This document shows, piece by piece, positions 18,554 to 28,264 of a stretch of 64,000 nt of DNA (positions are counted from its first letter, which is position 1; each line of letters starts with the position of its first letter). Below the pieces are notes generated by a model, which was not told the DNA's origin, made no database searches, and saw nothing but the letters and a program-made list of their open reading frames with translations. Source of the stretch: Roseibium limicola (GTDB lineage Bacteria; Pseudomonadota; Alphaproteobacteria; Rhizobiales; Stappiaceae). Location of the stretch: contig NZ_JAFLNF010000001.1 of assembly GCF_017313085.1 (NCBI RefSeq), forward strand, positions 558,001 to 622,000, in the 5' to 3' direction. The position numbers were made by a program, and so were the translations under genes.

Positions 18554-19762
18554 GTGGGGCTTCGCAAGTTCTTCGACCGTATTGAGCCGCATTTCGTAAA
18601 AGGCGCAAAATACGAGCGTTTCTTCCCTCTCTACGAGATGGTCGAATCCTTCATCTACACGCCGAAGACGGTTACGACTGCCGCACCGCATGTGCGCAGC
18701 TACGTCGACATGAAGCGGATCATGACCTACGTGGTCATCGCCACCATTCCGGCGATCCTCTTCGGCTGGTACAACACAGGCATGCAGGCCAACTCTGCAT
18801 TGGCCGTACTCGGACCAGAAGCGGCAACGGGTTGGCGCATCGCGCTGATCCAGATGCTGGGGATCGGTCTGAACCCGGACAGCATTCTGGCCAGTGCCTT
18901 CCATGGTGCGCTGTATTTCCTCCCAATCTACGTCACCACGCTTGTGGCGGGCGGCATCTGGGAAGTCGTCTTTGCCACCATTCGCCGGCATGAAGTGAAC
19001 GAGGGTTTCCTCGTCACATCGATGCTCTACACGCTGATCCTCCCGGCGGATATTCCGCTCTGGCAGGTCGCGCTTGGTATTTCCTTCGGTGTCGTCATCG
19101 GCAAGGAAGTGTTCGGCGGTACGGGCAAGAACTTCCTGAACCCGGCCCTCACCGGCCGTGCATTCCTGTATTTTGCCTACCCTGCCTATATGTCGGGCGA
19201 CAGCATCTGGACGCCGGTCGATGGCTTCTCTGGCGCAACCGCGCTGGCAGTCTCCGCAGCCGATGGCTATCAGATGCTTCCGGCAGCCGGGATCACCTGG
19301 ATCGATGCCTTCATCGGCACCATCCAGGGAAGCTTCGGTGAAACATCGACCCTCGCCTGCCTGATCGGCCTGGCCTTCCTGCTCGCCACAAAGATCGCCA
19401 ACTGGCGCCTCATCGTCGGATGCCTCGCTGGAATGATCGGCTTCTCGCTGCTGCTGAACACCGTCGGCTCGGACTCGAACCCGATGTTCGCCATGCCGTG
19501 GTACTGGCATCTCGTGATTGGGGGCTATGCCTTCGGTCTGGCCTTCATGGTGACGGAGCCTGTTTCTGCTTCCCACACCAACCTGGGACGCTATTTCTAT
19601 GGCGCACTGGTCGGTGTGATGGTGGTGATGATCCGTGTCATCAACCCGGCTTTCCCGGAAGGAATGATGCTGGCAATCCTCTTCGCCAACGTCTTTGCTC
19701 CGCTCATTGACTATTTCGTCGTACAGGCGAACATCAAACGGAGGGTGCGTCGCCATGGTTGA
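18554..19762 (+). CDS. nqrB: Na+-translocating NADH:quinone oxidoreductase subunit B
   Basis: Membrane subunit of 402 residues with about ten helices. It carries a covalent FMN on Thr229 within DGFSGAT, which fits the ApbE target consensus Asp-x-x-(Ser/Thr)-Gly-Ala-Thr exactly, and is part of the Na+ path. The start is a GTG at 18554, with AAGGAGGG about 12 bases upstream overlapping the nqrA end. This gives the expected N-terminus GLRKFFDRIEPHFVKGAKYE. Earlier in-frame codons lie inside nqrA. The stop overlaps nqrC by 8 bases. Confidence 0.95.
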   Translation: MGLRKFFDRIEPHFVKGAKYERFFPLYEMVESFIYTPKTVTTAAPHVRSYVDMKRIMTYVVIATIPAILFGWYNTGMQANSALAVLGPEAATGWRIALIQMLGIGLNPDSILASAFHGALYFLPIYVTTLVAGGIWEVVFATIRRHEVNEGFLVTSMLYTLILPADIPLWQVALGISFGVVIGKEVFGGTGKNFLNPALTGRAFLYFAYPAYMSGDSIWTPVDGFSGATALAVSAADGYQMLPAAGITWIDAFIGTIQGSFGETSTLACLIGLAFLLATKIANWRLIVGCLAGMIGFSLLLNTVGSDSNPMFAMPWYWHLVIGGYAFGLAFMVTEPVSASHTNLGRYFYGALVGVMVVMIRVINPAFPEGMMLAILFANVFAPLIDYFVVQANIKRRVRRHG

Positions 19763-20573
19763 CGGCTCCGCTAATACTGGAACCCCGAAGGGTCCGTTGA
19801 GGAGATTCCTGGATCTCCCGCCGGATTCCACGCCCAAAACGCTTTTCGTCGCGGTCACCCTGTGTCTGTTCGCAAGCATGGTGGTGTCTATCGCCGCTGT
19901 GTCCCTGCGACCGATCCAGGAAGAAAACAAGCTTCGCGACAAGCGGATCAACATTCTGCAGGTCGCAGGTGTCTACGATCCGAGCGTTGACGTTGCAGAG
20001 GCTTTCGAAGCGTTTGAACCACAGGTTCTCGATCTCGCAACAGGCCAGTTCACCGGCCAGTTCGACCCGCGGACGTTTGATGATCGTGCTGCTTCCGACA
20101 ATCCGGAGATCAGCCACGCTCTGACGGATGATCCCGCCTCGATCGGACGTCAGGCGAACTTCAAGACCGTCTACCTGCTGCGCGACGACAGCGGAGCGAT
20201 CGACAAGGTCATTCTGCCGATCCATGGATATGGTCTGTGGTCCACGCTGTATGGCTTCATTGCCGTTGAAGAAGACGGCAATGAAATCTACGGCCTGCAG
20301 TTTTACGAGCATGCTGAAACACCGGGTCTCGGCGCAGAGGTGGACAACCCGCGCTGGAAAGCCTTGTGGCGTGGCAAAAAGCTGCGCGACGACGACGGCA
20401 CCTTGCAGATCACCGTGGCCAAGGCCCCCCCGGCTGCAGGCAAGGACTTCTACGTCGACGCCCTCGCCGGTGCGACGCTCACCTCCCGTGGTGTCGACAA
20501 CCTCGTGAATTTCTGGATGGGGAGCGAAGGTTATGAACCCTTCCTGGCAAACCTCAAAGCAGGAGAGATCTGA
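19755..20573 (+). CDS. nqrC: Na+-translocating NADH:quinone oxidoreductase subunit C
   Basis: Subunit of 272 residues with an N-terminal membrane helix (about residues 28-50) and a periplasmic flavin domain. The covalent FMN site is Thr241 in [10 protein letters not shown]. The consensus Ser/Thr three residues before the flavinylated Thr is Ala here, while the Gly-Ala-Thr core is kept. Other family segments are [14 protein letters not shown] and [11 protein letters not shown]. The ATG at 19755 overlaps nqrB by 8 bases. The stop and the nqrD start share TGATG. Confidence 0.95.
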   Translation: MVDGSANTGTPKGPLRRFLDLPPDSTPKTLFVAVTLCLFASMVVSIAAVSLRPIQEENKLRDKRINILQVAGVYDPSVDVAEAFEAFEPQVLDLATGQFTGQFDPRTFDDRAASDNPEISHALTDDPASIGRQANFKTVYLLRDDSGAIDKVILPIHGYGLWSTLYGFIAVEEDGNEIYGLQFYEHAETPGLGAEVDNPRWKALWRGKKLRDDDGTLQITVAKAPPAAGKDFYVDALAGATLTSRGVDNLVNFWMGSEGYEPFLANLKAGEI

Positions 20574-21225
20574 TGGCCCAGAAGCATAGAGAGCTCCTGG
20601 TCGATCCACTGGTCGACAACAACCCGATTACCTTCCAGGTTCTCGGTATCTGTTCAGCCCTCGCCGTCACCTCGTCGCTTCAAGTGGCGTTCGTGATGGC
20701 GCTTGCCGTGACATCCGTCACGGCCTTCTCCTCGATGTTCATCTCGATGCTGCGGAACCAGATCCCCAGTTCGATCCGCATCATCGTGCAGATGGTGATC
20801 ATTGCGTCTCTGGTAATTCTCGTCGATCAGGTTTTGAAAGCTTTTGCTTTCGAGATCTCCAAGACCCTGTCAGTCTTCGTCGGGCTGATCATCACCAACT
20901 GCATCGTGATGGGCCGCGCGGAAGCCTTCGCCATGAAGAACCCGCCAATTGCCTCCTTCATCGATGGCATCGGCAACGGCCTCGGCTATGGCTTCATCCT
21001 GATGCTCGTTGGCGTGATCCGTGAGCTCTTCGGCTCCGGCTCGCTGTTTGGCATCACCATTCTGAAAACCGTCAACAACGGTGGCTGGTACGTGCCGAAC
21101 GGCCTGCTTCTGCTGCCCCCATCCGCCTTCTTTGTGATCGGTCTTCTGATCTGGGCCTTCCGCACATGGAAGACCGCGCAGGTTGAAGAGCGTGAATTCA
21201 AGATCCAAACCGTTGAGGCTCACTG

Positions 21226-21226
<1 letters not shown>
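20573..21226 (+). CDS. nqrD: Na+-translocating NADH:quinone oxidoreductase subunit D
   Basis: Membrane subunit of 217 residues with six helices. NqrD and NqrE are inverted homologues that together hold an intramembrane iron-sulfur centre through cysteines from both. A conserved Cys is seen in [21 protein letters not shown]. The start [20 protein letters not shown] is typical. The ATG overlaps the nqrC stop by one base (TGATG) and the stop overlaps nqrE the same way, so translation is coupled. Confidence 0.96.
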
Positions 21227-21834
<608 letters not shown>

Positions 21835-21849
21835 GGGAGGCCGCTCATC

Positions 21850-23073
21850 ATGGAAACATTTAGCCTGGGCGTCGCCCTCTTCACGGTCATCGTTCTCGGC
21901 CTCGTTACGATCATTCTGCTGGCCCGCAGCCAGCTGGTGTCGACCGGCAACGTCAACATCACCATCAACGGTGAAAAGACGATTGCAGTCCCAGCCGGCG
22001 GCAAGTTGCTGCAGACCCTGGCGGAACAGAAGCTCTTCGTGCCTTCCGCCTGTGGCGGCGGCGGCACCTGCGCGCAGTGTCGCGTTCGCATCAAATCCGG
22101 CGGCGGCTCCATTCTGCCAACGGAAGAATCGCACATCACCAAGCGTGAAGCTGCCTGTGGCGACCGACTGTCCTGTCAGGTGGCTGTCAAGCAGGACATG
22201 GACATTGTCGTTCCCGAAGAAGTCTTCGGCGTGAAGAAGTGGGAGTGCACCGTGCGCTCCAACGAAAACGTCGCGACCTTCATCAAGGCCCTGATCCTGG
22301 ACCTGCCGGAAGGCGAAGACGTCAACTTTCGTGCTGGTGGCTACATTCAGATCGAAGCTCCCGCACACAAGCTCTCCTATAAGGAGTTCGATGTCGAGGA
22401 AGAGTACCGCGAGGACTGGGACAAGTTTAACCTGTGGCAGTACAACTCCACAGTCGATGTTCCGATCGAACGCGCCTACTCGATGGCCAACTACCCGGAT
22501 GAAAAGGGCATGATCATGCTCAACGTCCGCGTGGCCTCCCCGCCGCCGCGTTCCGAGGGCATTCCTCCGGGTCAGATGTCATCTTACATCTTCAACCTGA
22601 AGCCAGGTGACAAGGTCACCATCTCCGGCCCCTTCGGCGAGTTCTTCGCCCGCGAAACCGAGAGAGAAATGGTCTTCATCGGCGGCGGTGCCGGCATGGC
22701 ACCGATGCGCAGTCACATCTTTGATCAGCTCAAGCGGCTCGAAAACCGCAACCGGAAGATCACCTTCTGGTACGGCGCCCGGTCGAAGCGTGAAATGTTC
22801 TTCGTCGAGGATTTCGATCAGCTCGCTGCCGAATTCCCGAACTTCGAATGGCACGTCGCGCTTTCCGACCCGCTGCCTGACGATGATTGGGACGGTTACA
22901 CCGGCTTCATCCACAATGTGCTCTTCAACGAGTATCTGAAGGATCATGCTGCGCCGGAAGACTGTGAATACTACATGTGTGGCCCTCCGATCATGAACCA
23001 ATCGGTCATCAACATGCTGGTCGACCTCGGCGTCGATCGCGAAGACATCATGCTGGATGACTTCGGCGGCTGA
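21850..23073 (+). CDS. nqrF: Na+-translocating NADH:quinone oxidoreductase subunit F
   Basis: NADH-oxidising subunit of 407 residues: an N-terminal membrane helix (residues 5-25), a [2Fe-2S] ferredoxin domain with Cys68, Cys74, Cys77 and Cys109, and a ferredoxin-reductase domain. FAD binding is shown by [16 protein letters not shown] binding by [15 protein letters not shown], and the C-terminus LDDFGG is conserved. It passes electrons from NADH through FAD and the cluster to the NqrD/E iron and NqrC FMN. Last gene of the operon, followed by a strong terminator. Confidence 0.97.
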   Translation: METFSLGVALFTVIVLGLVTIILLARSQLVSTGNVNITINGEKTIAVPAGGKLLQTLAEQKLFVPSACGGGGTCAQCRVRIKSGGGSILPTEESHITKREAACGDRLSCQVAVKQDMDIVVPEEVFGVKKWECTVRSNENVATFIKALILDLPEGEDVNFRAGGYIQIEAPAHKLSYKEFDVEEEYREDWDKFNLWQYNSTVDVPIERAYSMANYPDEKGMIMLNVRVASPPPRSEGIPPGQMSSYIFNLKPGDKVTISGPFGEFFARETEREMVFIGGGAGMAPMRSHIFDQLKRLENRNRKITFWYGARSKREMFFVEDFDQLAAEFPNFEWHVALSDPLPDDDWDGYTGFIHNVLFNEYLKDHAAPEDCEYYMCGPPIMNQSVINMLVDLGVDREDIMLDDFGG

Positions 23074-23093
23074 TAAGGCCCGATTACGAAACA

Positions 23094-23122
23094 AAAAACC
23101 GGCGAACTTCGCCGGTTTTTTT
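23094..23122 (+). terminator. Rho-independent terminator of the nqr operon
   Basis: Hairpin CCGGCGA-ACT-TCGCCGG preceded by an A run and followed by seven T residues, 20 bases after the nqrF stop. The A run before the stem also lets it act on the minus strand for the converging small gene. Confidence 0.92.
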
Positions 23123-23126
23123 ATGT

Positions 23127-23327
23127 TCAGAATTTGAGCGGGATGAACGCCAGCATCAGCAGGCCAACCCCGGCAGGCACACCGAACAGCCAGGAACGCA
23201 GCCGCCATCCCTCCGATTCCTTCTTCCAGTTGTCGCGGTACAGATGTCCGCAGCTGACAACCAGAAAAAGAAGCAATGATCCCGTTATCGGGGTGAGATA
23301 CAAACCGTCGAACACGTGTCTATCCAT
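23127..23327 (-). CDS. Hypothetical small membrane protein
   Basis: A 66-residue open frame from an ATG at 23327, ending close to the nqr terminator. Two hydrophobic stretches, about residues 11-27 (LTPITGSLLLFLVVSCG) and 46-64, are separated by a charged stretch YRDNWKKESEGWR, so a two-helix inner-membrane protein is likely. No family was recognised. It lies 57 bases after the stop of the binding-protein gene on the same strand and could be its last cistron or a separate gene. Its composition is plausible for a real protein, but there is no independent support. Confidence 0.5.
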   Translation of the reverse strand: MDRHVFDGLYLTPITGSLLLFLVVSCGHLYRDNWKKESEGWRLRSWLFGVPAGVGLLMLAFIPLKF

Positions 23328-23384
23328 TTGCTATGCCGTATCGGCACTGTTTGCGGTCAGGCCACATTGTGCCTGCCAATTGGC

Positions 23385-24452
23385 CTAAGGCGCCGGGAAC
23401 GTTGACCGCCAACGCTGCAAAAAGGCCTTGCGAGTCTGCGCGTCTAGACTGACCAGCAGGGCGGGAGACAACCCGATTGTCCGTTGCGCTGTCGACGGCA
23501 AGCCTTCGCCCGTCTCGTTTTCACCATCGAACAAAGGCGAGATCAGCAAGGACTTTCGCAGAGCAATGACCCCATCGTTCGACAGCAGATACTCCAGCAA
23601 AGCCGTCGCTTCTCCAAAGTGTGTCGTGCCCTTCGGGATCATCATTGCCCGTGAGAGCACCAACGTATAATCGCTGGGAAGGGTGATACCAATCCTGTCG
23701 TCCGTCTGCTGGTATCCCTGCGCATAAGACCCGAGAACATTGTACGCCATGAGGTACTGCCCCTCTGCGACGGCCCGAATGATATCCGTCGAGCAGCAGG
23801 TCGAAATAGCACCGGTTCTACTGAAGGATTCCTGCAGCGCCCCAAAGGTTGTCGCCTCAAGAGAGTCAGCGAATGCAAAAAGATAGCCGAGCCCCGAAGC
23901 CTCGATGTCATAGGTCGCGACGCGGCCGGTAAAGCGGTTTCTTGACGGGCGCAGCAAATCCAATAGGTCAAACCTGGTCTTCGGTATATCCTGCTGGTCC
24001 ACCAATTCTTTGTTGTAAACGATCACCGCAGGTTCTCGAGTGATCCCCCAGAGCTCATTTCTCCAACGTAGATCTTCCGGCAAAGCTTCGGTGCGGCTCG
24101 AGCGATAAGACTGCGCGCAGGCGTCATTGACCAGTTTGACCATCTGATGGACGCCGGAACTGATCACCACATCCGCGACTGCCCCCCCCTCCCGACAGGC
24201 CTTGAGGGTTTGCCGGAAAAGTTCGTTCGAGCCCCATTGCTCGTAGCGCACGAACACGCCCGGCGTTTCTGCGGCAAAGGCCTCCAGAACCGGACCGAAG
24301 ATGCTGATATCCGTAGTGGAGCGGATCAGCAACTGGCGGCCGATCCTCTCCTCACCATAAAAACTGACCGCCTCCTGAGCCCCCGCATGCCCGACAAGAC
24401 AGAGGACGACGAGAAGTGCCCCGCCCCAACTGGAGAAAAATCTGCGCGGCAT
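23385..24452 (-). CDS. Periplasmic substrate-binding protein coupled to TctDE-like sensor
   Basis: A 355-residue extracellular solute-binding protein of the Fe(3+)/AfuA-like type. A Sec signal is clear (MPRRFFSSWGGALLVVLCLV, then HAGA as cleavage site). The body has the two-lobe pattern, with VRYEQWGSNELFRQTL, VADVVISSG, ELWGITREPAVIVYNKEL and YLMAYNVLGSYAQGY. No permease or ATPase gene accompanies it. Its ATG shares TGATG with the histidine kinase stop (a GTG one codon earlier is also possible), so it is co-translated with the two-component system. This suggests it presents a ligand to the sensor rather than feeding a transporter (inference). Sensor operons with a binding-protein third gene are known in proteobacteria. 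Confidence 0.85.
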   Translation of the reverse strand: MPRRFFSSWGGALLVVLCLVGHAGAQEAVSFYGEERIGRQLLIRSTTDISIFGPVLEAFAAETPGVFVRYEQWGSNELFRQTLKACREGGAVADVVISSGVHQMVKLVNDACAQSYRSSRTEALPEDLRWRNELWGITREPAVIVYNKELVDQQDIPKTRFDLLDLLRPSRNRFTGRVATYDIEASGLGYLFAFADSLEATTFGALQESFSRTGAISTCCSTDIIRAVAEGQYLMAYNVLGSYAQGYQQTDDRIGITLPSDYTLVLSRAMMIPKGTTHFGEATALLEYLLSNDGVIALRKSLLISPLFDGENETGEGLPSTAQRTIGLSPALLVSLDAQTRKAFLQRWRSTFPAP

Positions 24453-25855
24453 CACGCTTTCTCCTTCTCGGCCAGTGCAAAAACCATCGCGACACGAAAA
24501 CCCGCAGGTTTAACAGACCCCATCCGCAAAGCACCTCCAAAAGCATCAGCCACCGACTGCACAATGGCCAAGCCCAGACCAGACCCGCTGTTGCTTTCAG
24601 GTCGTGAAGACAGATTAAACCGTTCCCCAATCTGAGTGAGAACATTGGAATCCGGCCCCGGCCCAGCGTCCTGAACCCACAGGACCGCTTGCCCCGCTTC
24701 AATCGACGCCCCGAGGGTCACAGGCGCCTTTCCGTGTTTCAACGCATTGTTCAGAAGGTTCTTGAGGCCCTCTCGCAAGGAGAGACTGTCAGCCAGAACG
24801 AGCACCGGGCCATCATCAACCTGCAGGTGGACATCGGCCTGTGGGGCGAGGACCGAATAGTCCCCCTCCTCATAGATATCGACCGCAATATCGCGCAGAT
24901 CCAGCATTTCCCGTTTGACGCTGTCCACGCGATGCACCACCAGCGCCCGGCTCAAAAGCTGATCAAGCAGCCGACCCAGATTGATCGACCGATCGTGGAT
25001 CCGTTGAACAATGCGCTTCTTGCGGATTTCATCCTCTTCTTCTTCCAACAAGTCTGCCTGAGCCCGCATCGCCGCAACCGGCGTTCGGAGCTGATGTGCC
25101 GTGTCTGAAATCAAATGCCGCATCGAGCCCATCTGTCGGTCCAGCCGCTCCATGAACCGGTTCACGGCGGTGACCATCATCGCTACTTCGCGCGGCACGC
25201 GGGTGTCCATGGGCGTCAGATCGTGCGGGTCGCGGCGAGACAGCTGATCCGCAAGCCGCTCCAGCGGCTTCAGCGCCGAGCGAACGGCGACGGCTGCCAA
25301 AAGCAGCATCGCAATTGCGGAGGCCGCGACGACGTAGAGCGCCTTGCGCGTAATATCGAAAGCCAGCGCATTGCGGGCCTTCAACGTATGGCCAACGATC
25401 ACCTTTACCGTGCCATTCAGAGTGCGTTCGGCAAACCTGCGTGAGACAACTGCATAGCGCGCCGGTTCCCCATAAAACTCCGCATCGAAATAATCGGACA
25501 CGGCCGCACGGCTCCGGCTCTCCGGCAGCGTAATTTCCGAATAGCCAGTCAGGGTCTGACTGTCGACGCCGATCACCCGATATCCAATCCGGTCATCCGG
25601 TGCCAGAGCCAGAAGCTCAAACGCCGATATCGGCAAAATGACGCGCGGAATGCCATTCTGAACCGTGATGGATGAGGCAATGTCATTTGCGGCGCCCAGC
25701 AGCAGTCGATCATACGCTTCCTGCGCTGCTTGCCGGCCATAGGCAAAGGCTGCCACAGACACCAGTAGCCCACCCACCAGCAGCAATGACAGAACGCCAA
25801 TTGCCACACGCGCGGTCAAGGACATGGTGGTCAGGGATGTTCTTAGATCAACCAT
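24452..25855 (-). CDS. tctE: Sensor histidine kinase, TctE-like
   Basis: A 467-residue sensor kinase. It has a membrane helix at about residues 15-38, a periplasmic domain of the TctE N-terminal type (about 40-170), a second helix (172-192), HAMP-like linker, and a HisKA domain with the phosphorylated His254 in SDTAHQLRTPVAAMRAQ. The ATPase part shows NNALKHG (N box), VQDAGPGP (G1) and SGSGLGLAIVQ (G2). TctE-type kinases control tripartite tricarboxylate transporters, and tctCBA lies divergently next door. The ATG at 25855 overlaps the response regulator end by 8 bases and the stop overlaps the binding-protein gene. Symbol by similarity and context. Confidence 0.88.
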   Translation of the reverse strand: MVDLRTSLTTMSLTARVAIGVLSLLLVGGLLVSVAAFAYGRQAAQEAYDRLLLGAANDIASSITVQNGIPRVILPISAFELLALAPDDRIGYRVIGVDSQTLTGYSEITLPESRSRAAVSDYFDAEFYGEPARYAVVSRRFAERTLNGTVKVIVGHTLKARNALAFDITRKALYVVAASAIAMLLLAAVAVRSALKPLERLADQLSRRDPHDLTPMDTRVPREVAMMVTAVNRFMERLDRQMGSMRHLISDTAHQLRTPVAAMRAQADLLEEEEDEIRKKRIVQRIHDRSINLGRLLDQLLSRALVVHRVDSVKREMLDLRDIAVDIYEEGDYSVLAPQADVHLQVDDGPVLVLADSLSLREGLKNLLNNALKHGKAPVTLGASIEAGQAVLWVQDAGPGPDSNVLTQIGERFNLSSRPESNSGSGLGLAIVQSVADAFGGALRMGSVKPAGFRVAMVFALAEKEKA

Positions 25856-26519
25856 CGACCTCTAGCCTGTAGCCGAGGCCACGCTGGGTCGCGATCCTGA
25901 TGCCGCTTTCGCCAAGCTTCTTGCGCAAGCGCGCGACGTATAATTCGACAGCATTCATTCCGACATCTGTATCGTCGAAGCTGAAAATCCCCTCGAACAG
26001 ACGTTCCTTGCTGACCACCTTGCCGCGGTTTCTCACCAGAACTTCCAGAAGCGTAAACTCACGACGCGTCAAAGGCAGCGGCGTTCCGTCTTTTCGCACG
26101 ACACGCGCCGTCGCGTTGAAGCTCAGCTGCCCGAGCAGGATGTCTTCCGCCTTGTCGCCAGCTTCCCTGCGGTACAGCGCCCGCACCCGGGCTTCCAGCT
26201 CACGGTGATCGAAAGGTTTGACAAGATAGTCATCAGCCCCGGAATTTAGAGTGGACACCCTGTCATCGACGGAAAACTCTGCCGTCAGGACAAGGATTGG
26301 TGTCCGGTCGCCCCGCGCACGCATTTCTTTCAGAAGCTCGGTGCCGCGCCCGTCGGGGAGATTGATGTCGAGAACAACAACGTCATAACTCTGCACTGCC
26401 AGAAACTCTCTGGCTTGCGACAGGTCCCTACCCAGGTCACAGGCAATACCGGACCTTTCAAGGCGGATCATGATCGCTTCCGCCATGTCAAAGGTATCTT
26501 CCACGAGCAACAGACGCAC
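25848..26519 (-). CDS. tctD: Response regulator, OmpR/TctD-like
   Basis: A 223-residue response regulator. The receiver domain has the acidic pair E7-D8, phosphoacceptor Asp51 (VVVLDINLPDGRG), a conserved Thr in LVLTAEF and Lys in YLVKPFDH. The C-terminal winged helix is OmpR-like (LTRREFTLLEVLVRNRGKVVSKERL, then VELYVARLRKKL). The start is a GTG at 26519 with GGAGGAG seven bases upstream. It is the first gene of the minus-strand operon and divergent from tctC, whose upstream region has an 11-base-spaced direct repeat fitting an OmpR-type site. Confidence 0.9.
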   Translation of the reverse strand: MRLLLVEDTFDMAEAIMIRLERSGIACDLGRDLSQAREFLAVQSYDVVVLDINLPDGRGTELLKEMRARGDRTPILVLTAEFSVDDRVSTLNSGADDYLVKPFDHRELEARVRALYRREAGDKAEDILLGQLSFNATARVVRKDGTPLPLTRREFTLLEVLVRNRGKVVSKERLFEGIFSFDDTDVGMNAVELYVARLRKKLGESGIRIATQRGLGYRLEVDG

Positions 26520-26583
26520 TGTTTTCTCCTCCAGCTCTTTCTAGTGCCAAGACTGAACTCGCCTTGCAAGCAGATTAGCCCGC

Positions 26584-26602
26584 GGTGACAGCTTGGTGAC
26601 AG
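26584..26602. promoter_or_regulatory. Direct repeat, candidate TctD binding site
   Basis: Two exact copies of GGTGACAG, at 26584-26591 and 26595-26602, start 11 bases apart, one helical turn. Tandem half-sites at this spacing are the usual target of OmpR-family dimers. The site lies between the divergent tctD and tctC starts, 65 bases from the GTG of tctD. Confidence 0.6.
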
Positions 26603-26619
26603 GCTAAGAAGCTAAAGTT

Positions 26620-26640
26620 CCTCCCACCCCCGCCGGGAGG
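26620..26640 (+). other. Hairpin in the tctC leader
   Basis: CCTCCC and GGGAGG arms with a nine-base C-rich loop lie 73 bases before tctC. The right arm resembles a ribosome binding site, but no start codon follows it. It may stabilise the leader RNA. Confidence 0.4.
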
Positions 26641-26712
26641 ACACCACCTTCAAGTGGTCTGGCGGAAAAATCCGGCCCAATCAAGGGTCGCACCATGTGG
26701 AGGAAACACATC

Positions 26713-27702
26713 ATGGCATTCAAAATCAGCCGCGCATTTCTCGCGGCCGCTTTCCTTGGCGCGTCTGCATTCACCGCATCCGCAGCCGACTACAAGCCGG
26801 AGAACCCGGAATGTATTGCTCCTGCGAACCCGGGCGGCGGCTGGGACTTCACCTGCCGCCAGGTTGGCAAATCCCTGCAGGATCTCGGCCTGATCGACAC
26901 CACGATGCAGGTCGTGAACCTGGCTGGTGGCGGTGGTGGCGTTGCCTATGCTGCAGTCATCAACAAGCGCAACGATGACAATGACCTGATCGTTGCAGCT
27001 TCTTCCGCAACGGCCACACGTCTTGCTCAGGGTGCATTCCCGGGAAACACGATGGATCAGGTCCGCTGGCTCGCAGCCGTCGGCGCTGACTACGGCGTCA
27101 TTGCAGTTGCTGCCGACAGCCCGGTCAACACGCTGACCGAACTGCTTGACCAGATCAAGAACGACCCGACGTCCGTTTCTGTCGCCGGCGGTTCAGCCGT
27201 TGGTGGTTGGGATCACCTGAAGGTTCTCATCGCAGCCAATGCCTATGGCATCGAAGACGTGCGCAAGGTCAAGTACATCGCATTTGATGGTGGCGGAGAA
27301 GCTGTGACCCAGCTCCTGGCCGGATCCGTTCAGGCTTTCACCGGCGACATCTCCGAGGCCAAAGGCTTCGTTGACAGCGGCGACATCAAGGTAATCGCTG
27401 TTCTTTCGCCGGACCGTTTGCCGGGCGAATTCTCCAAGTTCCCGACTGCCAAGGAACAGGGCGTTGACGCCGTCGGCGCAAACTGGCGCGGCTTTTACGC
27501 ACCGGGCAACATGTCCGACGACGCATACGAAGCATGGGTTTCCAAGATTGGCGAGCTCTATGCGAGTGATCAGTGGAAAGAGACCATGGCTGCAAACGGC
27601 CTGGCACCACTCGACCTGCAGGGAGCCGAATTCCAGGAATTCGTCTCTAACTCCGTGGCTCAGATCCAGTCGATCTCCCGCGAAATCGGCATCATCAAGT
27701 AA
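26713..27702 (+). CDS. tctC: Tripartite tricarboxylate transporter binding protein TctC
   Basis: Periplasmic receptor of 329 residues for a tripartite tricarboxylate transporter (TTT). The signal peptide MAFKISRAFLAAAFLGASAF ends near TASA. The mature start contains CIAPANPGGGWDFTCRQVGK, the TctC signature with two Cys, as in the Salmonella citrate receptor. The ATG at 26713 follows GGAGGAAA. The ligand is probably a di- or tricarboxylate, but the family has broad specificity. A strong hairpin with T run separates it from tctB, as often seen where the receptor is made in excess. Confidence 0.92.
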   Translation: MAFKISRAFLAAAFLGASAFTASAADYKPENPECIAPANPGGGWDFTCRQVGKSLQDLGLIDTTMQVVNLAGGGGGVAYAAVINKRNDDNDLIVAASSATATRLAQGAFPGNTMDQVRWLAAVGADYGVIAVAADSPVNTLTELLDQIKNDPTSVSVAGGSAVGGWDHLKVLIAANAYGIEDVRKVKYIAFDGGGEAVTQLLAGSVQAFTGDISEAKGFVDSGDIKVIAVLSPDRLPGEFSKFPTAKEQGVDAVGANWRGFYAPGNMSDDAYEAWVSKIGELYASDQWKETMAANGLAPLDLQGAEFQEFVSNSVAQIQSISREIGIIK

Positions 27703-27720
27703 GCCGACCTGCTAACCTTC

Positions 27721-27762
27721 AGGGCCGGAAACCGCACGAGTGGCGTGTTCCGGCCCTTTTTT
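27721..27762 (+). terminator. Intercistronic terminator after tctC
   Basis: AGGGCCGGAA and TTCCGGCCCT arms with a loop that itself contains short complementary pieces, followed by six T residues. It ends 57 bases before tctB, so it probably acts as a partial terminator that lowers tctBA relative to tctC. Confidence 0.85.
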
Positions 27763-27818
27763 CGCAAAATAATGGGGAGGTTCCCGCCAGAGGAACCCCG
27801 GGGGATGGAGAACGTCCA

Positions 27819-28250
27819 ATGAGTGACCGCATATTCGGGGTGATCGGACTTGCCTTGGCCATTGGCTATGCCTGGGCCGCGCTGATCATCGAAGAAAGCT
27901 TCCTGTCTGACGCTGTCGGCCCGAAAGCTTTTCCGCTGATCATCGCTGCCGTGCTTGCCATGGCATCCATTGTCATCCTCTTGAAGCCGGACCCCGAACC
28001 ACGCTGGCCGGAGCTCCCGCGCCTGCTTGAGATTGGCGCGGCCGTTCTCGTCATGGTCCTTTATGCGAATGTTCTGCCGGAAATCGGCTTTGTCATCGCC
28101 ACCGCCGTTGCTGCCAGCTATCTGACCTGGCGCCTTGGCACCGCGCCCCTGTCATCGCTTGTCACTGGCATCGCCACGTCTCTCGGCATCTATGTCGTCT
28201 TCCACCTCGTGCTTGGTCTTTCGCTGGCCAAGGGCCCTCTTGGCTTCTGA
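27819..28250 (+). CDS. tctB: Tripartite tricarboxylate transporter small membrane subunit TctB
   Basis: A 143-residue membrane protein with four predicted helices. The segments SDAVGPKAFPLIIAAVLAM and LPEIGFVIATAVAASYLTWRLG match the TctB family, which forms the small membrane part of TTT carriers. The ATG at 27819 is preceded by GGGGGATGGAG. tctA starts 15 bases after its stop. Confidence 0.9.
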   Translation: MSDRIFGVIGLALAIGYAWAALIIEESFLSDAVGPKAFPLIIAAVLAMASIVILLKPDPEPRWPELPRLLEIGAAVLVMVLYANVLPEIGFVIATAVAASYLTWRLGTAPLSSLVTGIATSLGIYVVFHLVLGLSLAKGPLGF

Positions 28251-28264
28251 CGGAGTTTTATCGC

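Noticed and set aside
18467-19954. 495-codon open frame antisense to nqrB and nqrC
   Set aside because: It lies opposite strongly conserved genes, its protein is rich in Asp, His, Arg and Gln without any domain pattern, and it arises from codon bias of the true frame.
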